Assembly (NCBI RefSeq): GCF_017991995.1
Contig: NZ_JAGOPN010000010.1
Span: 157,020-221,019 of the forward strand
Source: Pseudacidovorax sp.
GTDB lineage: Bacteria; Pseudomonadota; Gammaproteobacteria; Burkholderiales; Burkholderiaceae_C
Reading direction: 5' to 3'
DNA length: 64,000 bases
A program made the position numbers and the translations under genes. The notes under the pieces are model-generated. The model saw only the letters and a list, made by a program, of their open reading frames with translations, searched no databases and was not told the origin of the DNA. Shown piece by piece: positions 1 to 7,696 of this stretch (positions are counted from its first letter, which is position 1; every line of letters begins with the position of its first letter).

Positions 1-18
1 ACGGGAAGAGGAGTTCAT
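1..18 (-). CDS. Possible 5' end of a gene leaving the window
   Basis: On the minus strand an ATG at 16-18 begins an open frame reading M-N-S-S-S-R before the window edge. It is preceded by a purine-rich GAAAGA at about 10 nt, very like the AAAGGA ahead of the lipoprotein gene just upstream. Only six codons are visible, so nothing can be said about function, and the start could be fortuitous. Confidence 0.25.
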
Positions 19-79
19 GGGGTTCTTTCAACGCCAGGGACGACAGGGGGTTCGGTGAAGAAGGCGGTGCGCCGGGGGC

Positions 80-292
80 TCAGGGCGCGCACTTGAGCGC
101 AGGCTCGGCGGCCGTGCCGCCGCCCGCGGCGGGCGGTGTGCCACCGCCACTGCCGTTGCCGGCCGGCGCACCCTGCCCGGGCAGGAAGGCCAGGCCGCCA
201 CCACCGCCGCTGCCACCGCCGCAGGCGCCGAGGGTCAGGCACAGGAGAAGGCCCGCCGCAGCGAGGCCGTACCGGGAAGATGCTGTCTTCAT
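80..292 (-). CDS. Small glycine-rich lipoprotein, 70 aa
   Basis: The start at 292 (MKTASSRYG) is chosen because AAAGGA lies about 6 nt upstream and because it places a signal peptide at the N terminus; longer in-frame starts would only add arginine/proline-rich shadow sequence. Residues 1-24 have a basic start, a hydrophobic stretch (GLAAAGLLLCLTL) and the lipobox L-G-A-C, so signal peptidase II should lipidate the Cys. The mature part is almost entirely Gly, Ala and Pro (GGGSGGGGG, then GGGTPPAAGGG), ending K-C-A-P, with no recognisable domain. It lies 188 bases beyond phnE on the same strand and could be the tail of that operon, but nothing links its role to phosphonate uptake. Function unknown. 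Confidence 0.7.
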   Translation of the reverse strand: MKTASSRYGLAAAGLLLCLTLGACGGGSGGGGGLAFLPGQGAPAGNGSGGGTPPAAGGGTAAEPALKCAP

Positions 293-480
293 GGGGTTTC
301 CTTTGGATCGAAGGACACGAGGGGAGAAGGAGGCGCGCGCAGGGCGCGGCCAGGGCCGATCCGCAGGGCCGGGCAGGCCACGCGGCATCGGGCGGACGGG
401 GGAAGCGGAAGGTGGGGTACGCCGGCGCGCTGGCAGACGCGCGTCACGGCGCATCACGGCGGCCGGCGCGGGATCAGGGC

Positions 481-1518
481 TCAGCCATAGCGGCTGCGCA
501 GCCGGGCTGCGACGCGGTCGAGCAGGAGCACGGTCAGGAAGATCGCGATCAGGATCGTCCCGACGTGCGCGTAGTTGTACATGTCATAGCGGCCCTTGAG
601 CTCCTGCCCGATGCCGCCGGCGCCCACCAGGCCCACCACGGTGGCCATGCGCACGTTGCGGTCCAGCACGTAGAGCGTGTAGGCGATGAAGCCCGGCATC
701 ACCTGCGGCAGCACGGCAAAGCGCATCACCGCCAGCGGGCCGGCGCCAATGGCACGCAGCGCTTCCTGCGGGCGGTCGTCGGCGGTCTCGATGTCCTCGG
801 CGTAGAACTTGCCGAGGAAGCCGGCCGCGTGCAGGGCCAACGCCAGCACGCCGGCGATGGGACCGAAGCCGTAGGCCAGCACCAGGAAGAGCGCACTCAC
901 CAGCTCGGGGACCGCGCGCAGCAGGCCGACCACGGCCCGCGCAGCGCCGTAGACAAGCCGGTTGGGCGCGTAGTTGCGGGCGCTGCACCAGGCCAGCGGC
1001 GCGCTCAGCACGATGGCGATCAACGTGGCCCAGGCGGCGATCTCGAAGGTCTCCAGCATCTTGGCCGCCACATGCCACAGGTAGCCCAGCGGCTCGACCA
1101 GCACCTCCTGGCGCACCACCCGGTCCTCCATGGCGAGGGTCTGCGGATTGAGCCGCGGCTCGTGCATCTCCACGGTCTCGATGTGCGAAAGCCAGGGCAG
1201 CTGCTGGCGATCGAAGCCCTCGATGCGGGCGACTTCGGTGCGCTCGGAAATCTGCGGCGGAAAGAGCGAGCGGGCGATGGTGCCCAGCCCGTTCAGCACC
1301 TGCGACTGCTCGCGCAGGCCGACGGCGGCGAGCATGCCTTCGCCGGTGAGCGAGAGCATCCGGCCCAGTTCCACACGCTGCCCGGCCCAGAGCCCGCCGG
1401 CGAGCACCAGCGCCAGGACCAGCAGCGTGCGCAGGCCGAAGGGCTGCGGCAGGGCCCACTGCGCCGCGGGGCGCACGGGCGCCTGCGCGCCTGTCGCGAG
1501 GGATGCGGGGAGGGTCAT
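481..1518 (-). CDS. phnE: Phosphonate-type ABC transporter permease PhnE
   Basis: Inner-membrane permease of the PhnDCE-type importer, 345 aa. TM1 is near residues 30-45. The permease core lies at about 150-340, with an EAA-type loop near 252-272 (EALRAIGAG...RFAVLPQ) that docks on PhnC, followed by the typical segment NVRMATVVGLVGAGGIGQEL. An insertion of about 100 residues (55-150) with charged, periplasm-like character separates TM1 from the core, making it longer than the roughly 260 residues I remember for compact PhnE proteins. Its ATG overlaps the phnC stop in an ATGA, so it is translationally coupled. The start at 1518 has CTGGAG about 8 nt upstream. The substrate could be phosphonate, phosphite or an organophosphate; the family alone does not say. 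Confidence 0.88.
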   Translation of the reverse strand: MTLPASLATGAQAPVRPAAQWALPQPFGLRTLLVLALVLAGGLWAGQRVELGRMLSLTGEGMLAAVGLREQSQVLNGLGTIARSLFPPQISERTEVARIEGFDRQQLPWLSHIETVEMHEPRLNPQTLAMEDRVVRQEVLVEPLGYLWHVAAKMLETFEIAAWATLIAIVLSAPLAWCSARNYAPNRLVYGAARAVVGLLRAVPELVSALFLVLAYGFGPIAGVLALALHAAGFLGKFYAEDIETADDRPQEALRAIGAGPLAVMRFAVLPQVMPGFIAYTLYVLDRNVRMATVVGLVGAGGIGQELKGRYDMYNYAHVGTILIAIFLTVLLLDRVAARLRSRYG

Positions 1519-2360
1519 GGCGCAAGCTCCAGAAGACCGACCGGCAACGCGGGCTGCGGCGCCGGCGACAGGGCCGGCGCAGGGGACGCGCAACTGCCTG
1601 CCGCCACCCCGGTCGCAGGAGGCGCGTCGGCGGCGCGCCCGTACACCGCCTCGAAGGCGCCCTGCCCGAAGGCCTGCGGCACGCCGTCGAACACCACGCG
1701 GCCCCGGCGCAGCGCCACGATGCGGTCGGCGAACTCGCGCGCCAGATCGAGTTGATGCAGGCTGCACAGCACGGTGGCGCGGCGCTCGCGCGCCTGCCGG
1801 CGCAGCAGGTCGAGCACCTCGTGGCTGGTCTGCGGATCGAGGCTGGCGACCGGCTCGTCGGCCAGGACCAGCGGCGGATCGCGCATGAAGGCGCGCGCGA
1901 TGCCCACGCGCTGTTGCTGCCCGCCAGAGAGTTCGCTCACCCGGCGCAGCAGATGCTCCTCGCCGAGGCCGACGGCCTCGATCAGCGCACAGGCCTTGCG
2001 CCTGGCCTCTTCGGTGAACAGCCCCGGCAGCATGCGCCAGAGCGGCATGGCCGGCAGCGCGCCGCACAGCACGTTCTGCGCCACCGTGGCCCGCGCCACC
2101 AGGTTGAACTGCTGGTGGATCATGCCGATGCACGGACGCAGGCGGGCCAGGTTGCGCGGCACCACTGGCGTGCCTTGCACCCGCACCTCGCCCACGGTGG
2201 GCCGGGCCAGGCCGTTGACCGTGCGCAGCAGCGTGGACTTGCCCGCACCCGACGCCCCCAGCACCACGCAGAACTGGCCGGCGGGCACGTCGAGCGAGAC
2301 ACCGTCCAGCGCCCGGGTGCCATCGGCGTGGCGCAGGGCGACCGAGTCGAAGCACAGCAT
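1515..2360 (-). CDS. phnC: Phosphonate-type ABC transporter ATPase PhnC
   Basis: Cytoplasmic ATPase (281 aa) that powers the PhnDCE importer. The Walker A motif GASGAGKST is at 35-43, the ABC signature is LSGGQQQR, Walker B is LVLADEP and the H-loop is LCSLHQLDL. The segment after Walker A (MIHQQFNLV, then VLCGALPAMPLWRMLPGLF) is the characteristic PhnC Q-loop region. The last 40 residues are Ala/Pro-rich and probably unstructured. The start at 2360 gives a standard-length protein, 44 nt downstream of the phnD stop. The three genes phnD-phnC-phnE form one operon. No phnG-M (C-P lyase), phnX or ptxD lies in the window. Confidence 0.9.
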   Translation of the reverse strand: MLCFDSVALRHADGTRALDGVSLDVPAGQFCVVLGASGAGKSTLLRTVNGLARPTVGEVRVQGTPVVPRNLARLRPCIGMIHQQFNLVARATVAQNVLCGALPAMPLWRMLPGLFTEEARRKACALIEAVGLGEEHLLRRVSELSGGQQQRVGIARAFMRDPPLVLADEPVASLDPQTSHEVLDLLRRQARERRATVLCSLHQLDLAREFADRIVALRRGRVVFDGVPQAFGQGAFEAVYGRAADAPPATGVAAGSCASPAPALSPAPQPALPVGLLELAP

Positions 2361-2404
2361 GGGTGGGCCTTCGGCAGCGTGGATCGTGGTGCGGGTGCCG
2401 AGGC

Positions 2405-3340
2405 TCAACGCTCGGCGGCCTTGGCGAGGATGCGGCCCTTGAGGTCGTCGGTCAGCAGGCCCAGCTTCTCGGCCGCCACATTGAACTCGTCCTCCGAGAA
2501 GCGGGTGTCGTAGCCGTCGATGCGTGCGCCGCCGTAGCCGCGGATCATTTCCGGCGTCACGCCCGGCGCCTTGTTGACGGTCTGGAAGGCCTCCTTGAGC
2601 CGGGTCTTCATCGCCTCTGGCAGGCGGGCGTTGAGGGCCAGCGGCGGATAGGGAATGGCCATGCTGCGGGCGACGACCTTGATGGTCTTCGGATCGACGG
2701 CGCCTTGCTTGACCGCCTTCTCGTAGGAATCGAAGGAGAGCGAGGCCACGTCCACTTGGCCCTGGACCAGCGCCGCCAGGCTGCTGGCATGGCTGCCGGT
2801 CATGCGGATGGCGGCCAGGTCGCGCGCCGGATCGATGCCCGCATCCAGCAGCATCGCAACCTGGAAGGTGAAGCTGGAGGCCGAGTTGACGTCGCCGAAG
2901 GCCACGCGCCGGCCCTTGACGTCCGCGATGGTGGCGATGGGCGCATCGGCCTTCGCGAACATGCCGGCGTAGTAGACCGAGGCGCCCTTCTCCACGCCCA
3001 CGGCCAGCAGCTGCGCGCAGCCGCGCTTGTGGGCCTGCACGTACGACACCGGCCCGAAGAAGGCGATGTCGGCCAGCTGGTTGCACATGCCCTCCACCAC
3101 GGCACCGTAGGACTGGCCCACCTTGAGGTCGAAGTTCAGGCCGGTGGCCCGGCTCACGGCGTTGAAGACCGGCGCGTAGTCGGCCTTGGTGCCCGATTCG
3201 GTGCCGCCATCCGCGGGAATCAGCAGCACGCGCAGCGGATGCTCGCGCGAGCCGTCGGCGACGGTCTGCGCGGCCGACGGCAGTGCCAGCACGGCGGTGA
3301 GCGAGACGGCGGCGGCCGCGAGGGCCAGGAGCTTCTTCAT
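2405..3340 (-). CDS. phnD: Phosphonate/organophosphate periplasmic binding protein PhnD
   Basis: Periplasmic receptor of the importer (311 aa), first gene of the operon. A Sec signal peptide covers about residues 1-24 (MKKLLALAAAAVSLTAVLAL, then PSAA). The mature protein has the PhnD/PtxB fold signature: PLRVLLIPADGG, then YAPVFNAVSRATGLNFDLKV, then ADIAFFGPVSYVQAH, and the ligand-loop region FGDVNSASSFTFQ, where Ser/Thr backbone contacts normally hold the phosphoryl group. Family members bind phosphonates, phosphite, hypophosphite or phosphate esters, so the exact ligand is not readable. It diverges from the HAD phosphatase gene across a 187-base region carrying a candidate operator. Confidence 0.88.
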   Translation of the reverse strand: MKKLLALAAAAVSLTAVLALPSAAQTVADGSREHPLRVLLIPADGGTESGTKADYAPVFNAVSRATGLNFDLKVGQSYGAVVEGMCNQLADIAFFGPVSYVQAHKRGCAQLLAVGVEKGASVYYAGMFAKADAPIATIADVKGRRVAFGDVNSASSFTFQVAMLLDAGIDPARDLAAIRMTGSHASSLAALVQGQVDVASLSFDSYEKAVKQGAVDPKTIKVVARSMAIPYPPLALNARLPEAMKTRLKEAFQTVNKAPGVTPEMIRGYGGARIDGYDTRFSEDEFNVAAEKLGLLTDDLKGRILAKAAER

Positions 3341-3426
3341 GGTGGATTCCTTCGTTGCTGAGGCGGGGACGAGGGCCGGTGCCGCTCGGATGCCGGTGAG
3401 CTTAGGAAGCCAAGATGACAGGCAAA

Positions 3427-3444
3427 TGAAATAAGCTCATTTCA
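3427..3444. promoter_or_regulatory. 18-bp dyad, candidate RpiR operator
   Basis: TGAAATAAGCTCATTTCA is a near-perfect palindrome (16 of 18 positions, TGAAAT arms around a central AGCT). It lies in the AT-rich middle of the phnD/HAD divergent intergenic region. On the minus strand it starts next to TTGACT (3444-3449), a good -35, so binding would cover the phnD promoter. A second weaker dyad, TGAG-CTTTA-CTCA (3460-3472), abuts TAGAAT (3474-3479), a likely -10 for the HAD gene. RpiR-type regulators commonly use AT-rich dyads of this kind, and an RpiR gene is two genes away; the assignment is inference. Confidence 0.5.
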
Positions 3445-3527
3445 GTCAATGCCAGATACTGAGCTTTACTCAATAGAATCGCGCCCCACGCCGGCGCCCT
3501 GCCCGCCGGCCAACTGCCCTGCGATTC

Positions 3528-4358
3528 ATGAACACCTTCGCTTCCCTCGCCCGCCCGCCGCGGCACCCCCTGCAGAAGACGGGCGCTTACGTCCGCGACG
3601 CGCTGGCACGGGCCGACCACCTGCTGCTGGACCTCGACGGCACGCTGGTGCGGCAGAACGAAGCCATCGACGGCGCCGCCGAGCTGCTCGCGCGCTTCGA
3701 GGGCCGCTTCGCCATCGTCTCCAACAACTCCACGCACACGGCCCAGGGCCTGTCGCTGCGCCTGCGGCGGCTGGGCCTGCGGGTGCCGCCCGCGCGCATC
3801 GTGCTGGCCGGCGAAGGCGCCGTGGACCTGCTGGCACGGCAGCAACCCGGCGCGCATGTGATGGTGGTGGGCAGCGCGGCCCTGCAGCGGCTCGCGGCGG
3901 GCCGTGGCTTGCGGCCTGTGGGCACGGGGGCCGACGTGGTGCTGCTGGCGCTGGACCTGCGTTTCAGCCATGCCCGGCTGTCCGCCGTGGTGCACGAGCT
4001 GCGTGGAGGCGCCCGCCTGCTGGTGGCCAATGCCGACACCAGCCATCCGGGTCCGCAGGGCCGGCTGGTGCCGGAAACAGGCGCGCTGCTGGCCGCCGTG
4101 GTGGCCGCCAGCGGCGTGCGGCCCTGGCGCGTCGTGGGCAAGCCCGAGCCGCTTCTCTTCGAGCAGGGGCTGCGCTGCCTGGGCGCCGATCCGGCCCGCA
4201 CGCTGGTGGTGGGCGACAACCCGGCCACCGACGCCGCCGGTGCGGCCCGGCTGGGCCTGGCCTGCCTGCTGGTGGGGGATGCGCCCGGCGCCCACGCCGC
4301 CTCCGTGGCACAGCTGGCGGCCCCGCCAGCGGCGCCGGTGCAGCTCAGTAGCGCTTGA
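3528..4358 (+). CDS. HAD-IIA family phosphatase (NagD/phosphoglycolate phosphatase type)
   Basis: Cytosolic HAD-superfamily phosphatase of 276 aa. All four HAD motifs are present: motif I DLDGTL with nucleophile D35 and general acid D37, motif II SNNST at 65-69, motif III Lys205 in GKPEP, and motif IV GDNPATD with D230/D235. The NagD-like cap lies between motifs II and III. Family members hydrolyse sugar phosphates, phosphoglycolate, glycerol phosphate or pyridoxal phosphate. Its position opposite phnDCE and next to an RpiR regulator suggests that it dephosphorylates whatever the importer brings in, or a product of it. No good Shine-Dalgarno is seen before the ATG. Its 3' end overlaps the convergent RpiR gene by 14 nt. 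Confidence 0.82.
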   Translation: MNTFASLARPPRHPLQKTGAYVRDALARADHLLLDLDGTLVRQNEAIDGAAELLARFEGRFAIVSNNSTHTAQGLSLRLRRLGLRVPPARIVLAGEGAVDLLARQQPGAHVMVVGSAALQRLAAGRGLRPVGTGADVVLLALDLRFSHARLSAVVHELRGGARLLVANADTSHPGPQGRLVPETGALLAAVVAASGVRPWRVVGKPEPLLFEQGLRCLGADPARTLVVGDNPATDAAGAARLGLACLLVGDAPGAHAASVAQLAAPPAAPVQLSSA

Positions 4359-5268
4359 TCGACAGCACGTCGAAGGTCTGGCGCAGGGTGCGCACGGCGG
4401 TGTCGTAGTCCGACAGCGCCAGGCACGCGATCAGCACATCGATGATGGCCAGTTGCGCAAGCCGGCTGGTCATGGCCTCGGTGCGGAAATGGGTCTCGCG
4501 TGCCATGGTGAACAGCACCACGTCGGCGAAGGCCTGCAGCGGCGACTTGCCGAAGTTGGTGATGCACACGGTAGAGGCGCCCGCCTCCTTGGCCAGCCGC
4601 GTGGCCGTCACCGTCTCGTGCGTGCTGCCCGAATGCGAGATGGTCAGCACCGCCACCTTCGCATCGGTGAGCGAGGCGCAGATCGCCTGCACATGCGAGT
4701 CGACCACCACCTTGGCATTCAGGCCGATGCGCAGCATGCGGTAGTGCGCATCCTCGGCAATGGTGGCCGAGCTGCCGATGCCGTAGATCTCGATGCGCTC
4801 GGCCTGGCGCAATAGCCTGACCGCACGCTCCAGCGCCGCCGCGTCGAGCGAGGCCTGGGTGTCGTGCAGCGTCTGGATGTTGCTCTGGAAGATCTTGCGG
4901 ATCACGGCCGCCGCCGTGTCCTGCGGGTCGAGGTCCTCATGGATGAACTGCACCGGCCGCACGATCTCCTGCGCCAGGGCGATCTTGACCTGCTGGAAGC
5001 CGGTGGCGCCCAGGTTCTTGCACAGGCCCACCACGCTGCCTTCGCTGGAGCCGGTTCGCTCGGCCACCTCGCTCACCGACATGTGCACCACCTCGCGCGG
5101 ATGGTTGGCGATGAAGCTGGCGATGCGCTGCCCCACCGGCCCGAGCGAGGACCACAGCGTCTCGATGCGCGCGAGCACCGCCAGGGCCTGCCCGCCGGCT
5201 GCGACCGGCTGGGGCGCAGGCGCAGGGGTCTTGGCGTTGGACGGTCGGGCGGGGCTGCTGCGCTTCAT
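4345..5268 (-). CDS. MurR/RpiR-family transcriptional regulator
   Basis: 307 aa with the two-domain RpiR layout. An N-terminal HTH_6 domain covers about residues 35-110, with PVGQRIASFIANHPREVVHM and then SVSEVAERTGSSEGSVVGLC as the recognition region. A SIS (sugar isomerase) domain covers about 145-275, with IEIYGIGSSATIAEDAHYRM and LTISHSGSTHETVTA, which normally binds a phosphosugar effector. The first 30 residues are Pro/Ala-rich. Its neighbours point to control of phnDCE and the HAD gene, with a phosphorylated organic compound as inducer. That would fit an importer for organophosphates better than one for inorganic phosphite. No TGAAAT-type dyad is seen before its own gene. Confidence 0.85.
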   Translation of the reverse strand: MKRSSPARPSNAKTPAPAPQPVAAGGQALAVLARIETLWSSLGPVGQRIASFIANHPREVVHMSVSEVAERTGSSEGSVVGLCKNLGATGFQQVKIALAQEIVRPVQFIHEDLDPQDTAAAVIRKIFQSNIQTLHDTQASLDAAALERAVRLLRQAERIEIYGIGSSATIAEDAHYRMLRIGLNAKVVVDSHVQAICASLTDAKVAVLTISHSGSTHETVTATRLAKEAGASTVCITNFGKSPLQAFADVVLFTMARETHFRTEAMTSRLAQLAIIDVLIACLALSDYDTAVRTLRQTFDVLSIKRY

Positions 5269-5366
5269 GGGGCGCGAGCTTACCCGGCGGACATGGCGCT
5301 CCCGGCCGCAGGGCCGCCACCGGCGCCTTCATGAGGCCGACTTGAAAGCCCGCCAAGCTGCCGGCC

Positions 5367-5561
5367 ATGTCGCCTTCCCAGCAGTTCGCCGTCCTCGCCG
5401 CGCAGACGCCACCACCCTACCGCCGCTATGCCTGGCTGATCGTCGAACGCCTGGACGAGGAGGACGTGCCGCTGTGCGAATCGCTGGGCACCTTCCCGAC
5501 CCTGATGTCGGCGCTCTATGCGGGGCAGCAGGCGCTGCAGCAGATGCAGTCCGGCGGCTGA
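5367..5561 (+). CDS. Small hypothetical protein, 64 aa
   Basis: The 64-residue ORF reads MSPSQQFAVLAAQTPPPYRR, then YAWLIVERLDEEDVPLCESL, and ends in ALQQMQSGG. It has no signal or membrane segment, a balanced charged composition, and unlike frames that shadow other genes it sits alone between the RpiR gene and a strong bidirectional terminator. I do not recognise the family. The body is predicted alpha/beta with an amphipathic C-terminal helix. Being directly upstream of a terminator in a compact genome supports it as a real gene. Confidence 0.55.
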   Translation: MSPSQQFAVLAAQTPPPYRRYAWLIVERLDEEDVPLCESLGTFPTLMSALYAGQQALQQMQSGG

Positions 5562-5587
5562 GCGCCAAGCTCTGCCCATGAAAAAAG

Positions 5588-5615
5588 CGGCCGGGGTGCC
5601 CACCCCGGCCGTTTC
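5588..5615. terminator. Bidirectional rho-independent terminator
   Basis: A perfect 11-bp stem (CGGCCGGGGTG and its complement, loop CC) is flanked by six A's on the left and GTTTCGTT on the right. On the minus strand it ends in TTTTTT and serves terC (stop at 5634); on the plus strand it can serve the small ORF ending at 5561. Confidence 0.9.
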
Positions 5616-5633
5616 GTTCAGGTCAGATGGCGG

Positions 5634-6647
5634 TCAGCGCGCGGCAGACGGGCCGGGCAACTGCGGCGTTTCGGCCTGCTGGCCCCGCGTCCGGTAGAGC
5701 GAGTACAGCACGCCACCGGCGATCAGGCCGAAGGTCACCGCCAGCGAGATCACGGGCGGAAACTTGCCGATGAAGTTCACCAGGAAGATCTTGGTGCCGA
5801 TGAACACCAGCACCAGGGCCAGCGCGTACTTGAGGTAGTGGAATCGATGGATCATCGCGGCCAGCGCGAAGTACAGCGCACGCAGGCCCAGGATGGCGAA
5901 GATGTTGCTGGTGTAGACGATGAACGGGTCGGTGGTGATGGCGAAGATGGCCGGTACCGAGTCCACGGCGAACACCAGGTCCACGATCTCGATCAGCACC
6001 AGGGCCAGCAGCAGCGGCGTCGCGAAGCGGGCCACGCGGCCGGTCTTGGGGTCGACCTCCTTCACCGTGAAGGCATTGCCGCGCAGGCCTTCGGTCACCC
6101 GCATGCGGCCACGCAGGAAGCGCAGCACCGGGTTGCTGGCGATGTCGGGCTCGGCATCGGCCATGCGCCACATCTTGATGCCGGTGAACACCAGGAAGGC
6201 ACCGAAGAAATACAGCACCCAGCTGAAGTTGGTGACCAGCGCCGCGCCCGCGCCGATCAGCAGCGCGCGCAGCACGATCACGCCCAGGATGCCCCAGAAC
6301 AGCACCCGGTGCTGGTACTGCCGCGGAATGGCGAAGAAGCTGAAGATCAGCGCGATGACGAACACGTTGTCCATCGACAGCGACTTCTCGATCATGAAGC
6401 CGGTGAGGTATTCCATGCCGCTCTGCGCACCCAGGCTCCACCAGACCCAGCCGCCGAAGAGCAGCGCCACGCTGATGTAGCCGCCCGACAGCAGCAGGCT
6501 TTCGCGCACGCCGATCTCGCGGTCGCCCTTGTGCAGCACGCCCAGGTCGAGCGCCAGCAGGGTGACCACGATGGCCATGAAGGCCAGCCAGAGGCCGGCC
6601 GGCCGGCCAAGGAAGTCGGCCGCAAGGAAGGAGAGCAGGGTTTCCAT
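5634..6647 (-). CDS. TerC/Alx-family integral membrane protein
   Basis: 337 aa polytopic inner-membrane protein with about nine TM helices. It carries the two TerC hallmarks: EKSLSMDNVFVIALIFSFF near 85-105 and FAVDSVPAIFAITTDPFIVY, then TSNIFAILGLRALYFAL near 225-265. The acidic residues in these motifs (SMDN, AVDS) are thought to coordinate a metal ion. Family members include Alx, a manganese exporter induced by alkaline pH in E. coli, and TerC of tellurite operons; no other ter genes are present, so the Alx-like role is likelier. It diverges from an NhaR-type regulator, and a strong terminator follows it. Confidence 0.85.
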   Translation of the reverse strand: METLLSFLAADFLGRPAGLWLAFMAIVVTLLALDLGVLHKGDREIGVRESLLLSGGYISVALLFGGWVWWSLGAQSGMEYLTGFMIEKSLSMDNVFVIALIFSFFAIPRQYQHRVLFWGILGVIVLRALLIGAGAALVTNFSWVLYFFGAFLVFTGIKMWRMADAEPDIASNPVLRFLRGRMRVTEGLRGNAFTVKEVDPKTGRVARFATPLLLALVLIEIVDLVFAVDSVPAIFAITTDPFIVYTSNIFAILGLRALYFALAAMIHRFHYLKYALALVLVFIGTKIFLVNFIGKFPPVISLAVTFGLIAGGVLYSLYRTRGQQAETPQLPGPSAAR

Positions 6648-6756
6648 GGTGTCGGTGGTGATGGAGTGGAACTGGCGGCGATGATGCCCATCCGTCCTCT
6701 CAAGAAAAACCAGCCGGAGGTGGAACGACTCTTCGGTTTTTACGAAACTTCAAGGC

Positions 6757-7656
6757 ATGGCGTCCTACGACTTCAACTACCGGCACCTGCACTACTTCTG
6801 GACCGTGGCGCGCGAGGGCGGCTTCTCCAAGGCGGCCGCCCGGCTGGGCGTGGCGGTGCAGACGGTGAGCGCCCAGGTGCGCGAGCTGGAGAAGTCGCTG
6901 GGTCACCAGCTGCTCAAGCCCGAGGGCCGCAGCGTCGCGCTGACCGAAGCGGGCATGGCCGCGCTGCAGCGGGCCGAGGAGATCTTCCAGCTTGGCCAGG
7001 AGCTGCCCGAGCTGGTCCGCCAGGCCGCCACGGAGCCGGCGGTGCGCCTGGCCATCGGGCTGTCGGACGGCATCTCCAAGCTGGCCGCCCATGCGATGGT
7101 GGAGCCGGTGCTGCAGACCCCCGCGCTGCGCCTGGTCTGCCATGAGGGCGAGCTCGAACAGCTGCTGGGCGAGCTGGCCATGCACCACCTCGACATGGTG
7201 CTGGCTGGCCAGCCGGCGCCCTCCAGGCCGGCCCTGCGGCTGAGCAGCCATCGCATCGCCGAGGCACCGGTCGACTGGTGGGGGCCGGCGGCGCTGGTGC
7301 GCGCCGCCGCCATGCGCGAGTTTCCGCAGAGCCTGGGCGATCTGCCCGTGCTGCTGCCGACCGCACATTCCGCGCTGCGCCCGCAGCTGGAGCGCTGGTT
7401 CGAGCGCCATGGCATGCGCCCGCGCGTCGCGGGCGAGTTCGAGGATTCGGCGTTGCTGGCGGTGTTCGCGGCCCGCGGACTGGGGGTGTTTCCCGTCAGC
7501 CGGCTCGGGGCCGGCGACCTGGGGCTGATGCGGGGGCTCCGGCTGCTCGGTCGCAGTGACGAACTTCAGGAAGAAATCCATCTGATCCGGTCACGGCGAG
7601 GGCAGCACCATCCCCTCGTCCAGCAGATCGAGGCGCACGCCCGTCAGCGCGGTTGA
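6757..7656 (+). CDS. nhaR: NhaR-type LysR-family transcriptional regulator
   Basis: 299 aa LysR-type regulator. The winged HTH is at residues 6-65 (NYRHLHYFWTVAREGGFSKA, then ARLGVAVQTVSAQVRELEKS). The N-terminal pattern Y-N-Y-R-H-L-Y-Y-F-W and the effector domain stretch DGISKLAAHAMVEPVL, followed by LDMVLAGQPAP, match what I know of NhaR, the sodium- and pH-responsive activator of nhaA in E. coli, rather than generic LysR proteins. No nhaA is nearby. Instead the gene diverges from terC, which suggests that it controls that gene in response to alkali or cations. The start at 6757 has AAGG only 4-5 nt upstream. Confidence 0.8.
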   Translation: MASYDFNYRHLHYFWTVAREGGFSKAAARLGVAVQTVSAQVRELEKSLGHQLLKPEGRSVALTEAGMAALQRAEEIFQLGQELPELVRQAATEPAVRLAIGLSDGISKLAAHAMVEPVLQTPALRLVCHEGELEQLLGELAMHHLDMVLAGQPAPSRPALRLSSHRIAEAPVDWWGPAALVRAAAMREFPQSLGDLPVLLPTAHSALRPQLERWFERHGMRPRVAGEFEDSALLAVFAARGLGVFPVSRLGAGDLGLMRGLRLLGRSDELQEEIHLIRSRRGQHHPLVQQIEAHARQRG

Positions 7657-7696
7657 CGAAGCACCGAGCGGAAGTTCAAAAGGTTGGAAGAAGCGC

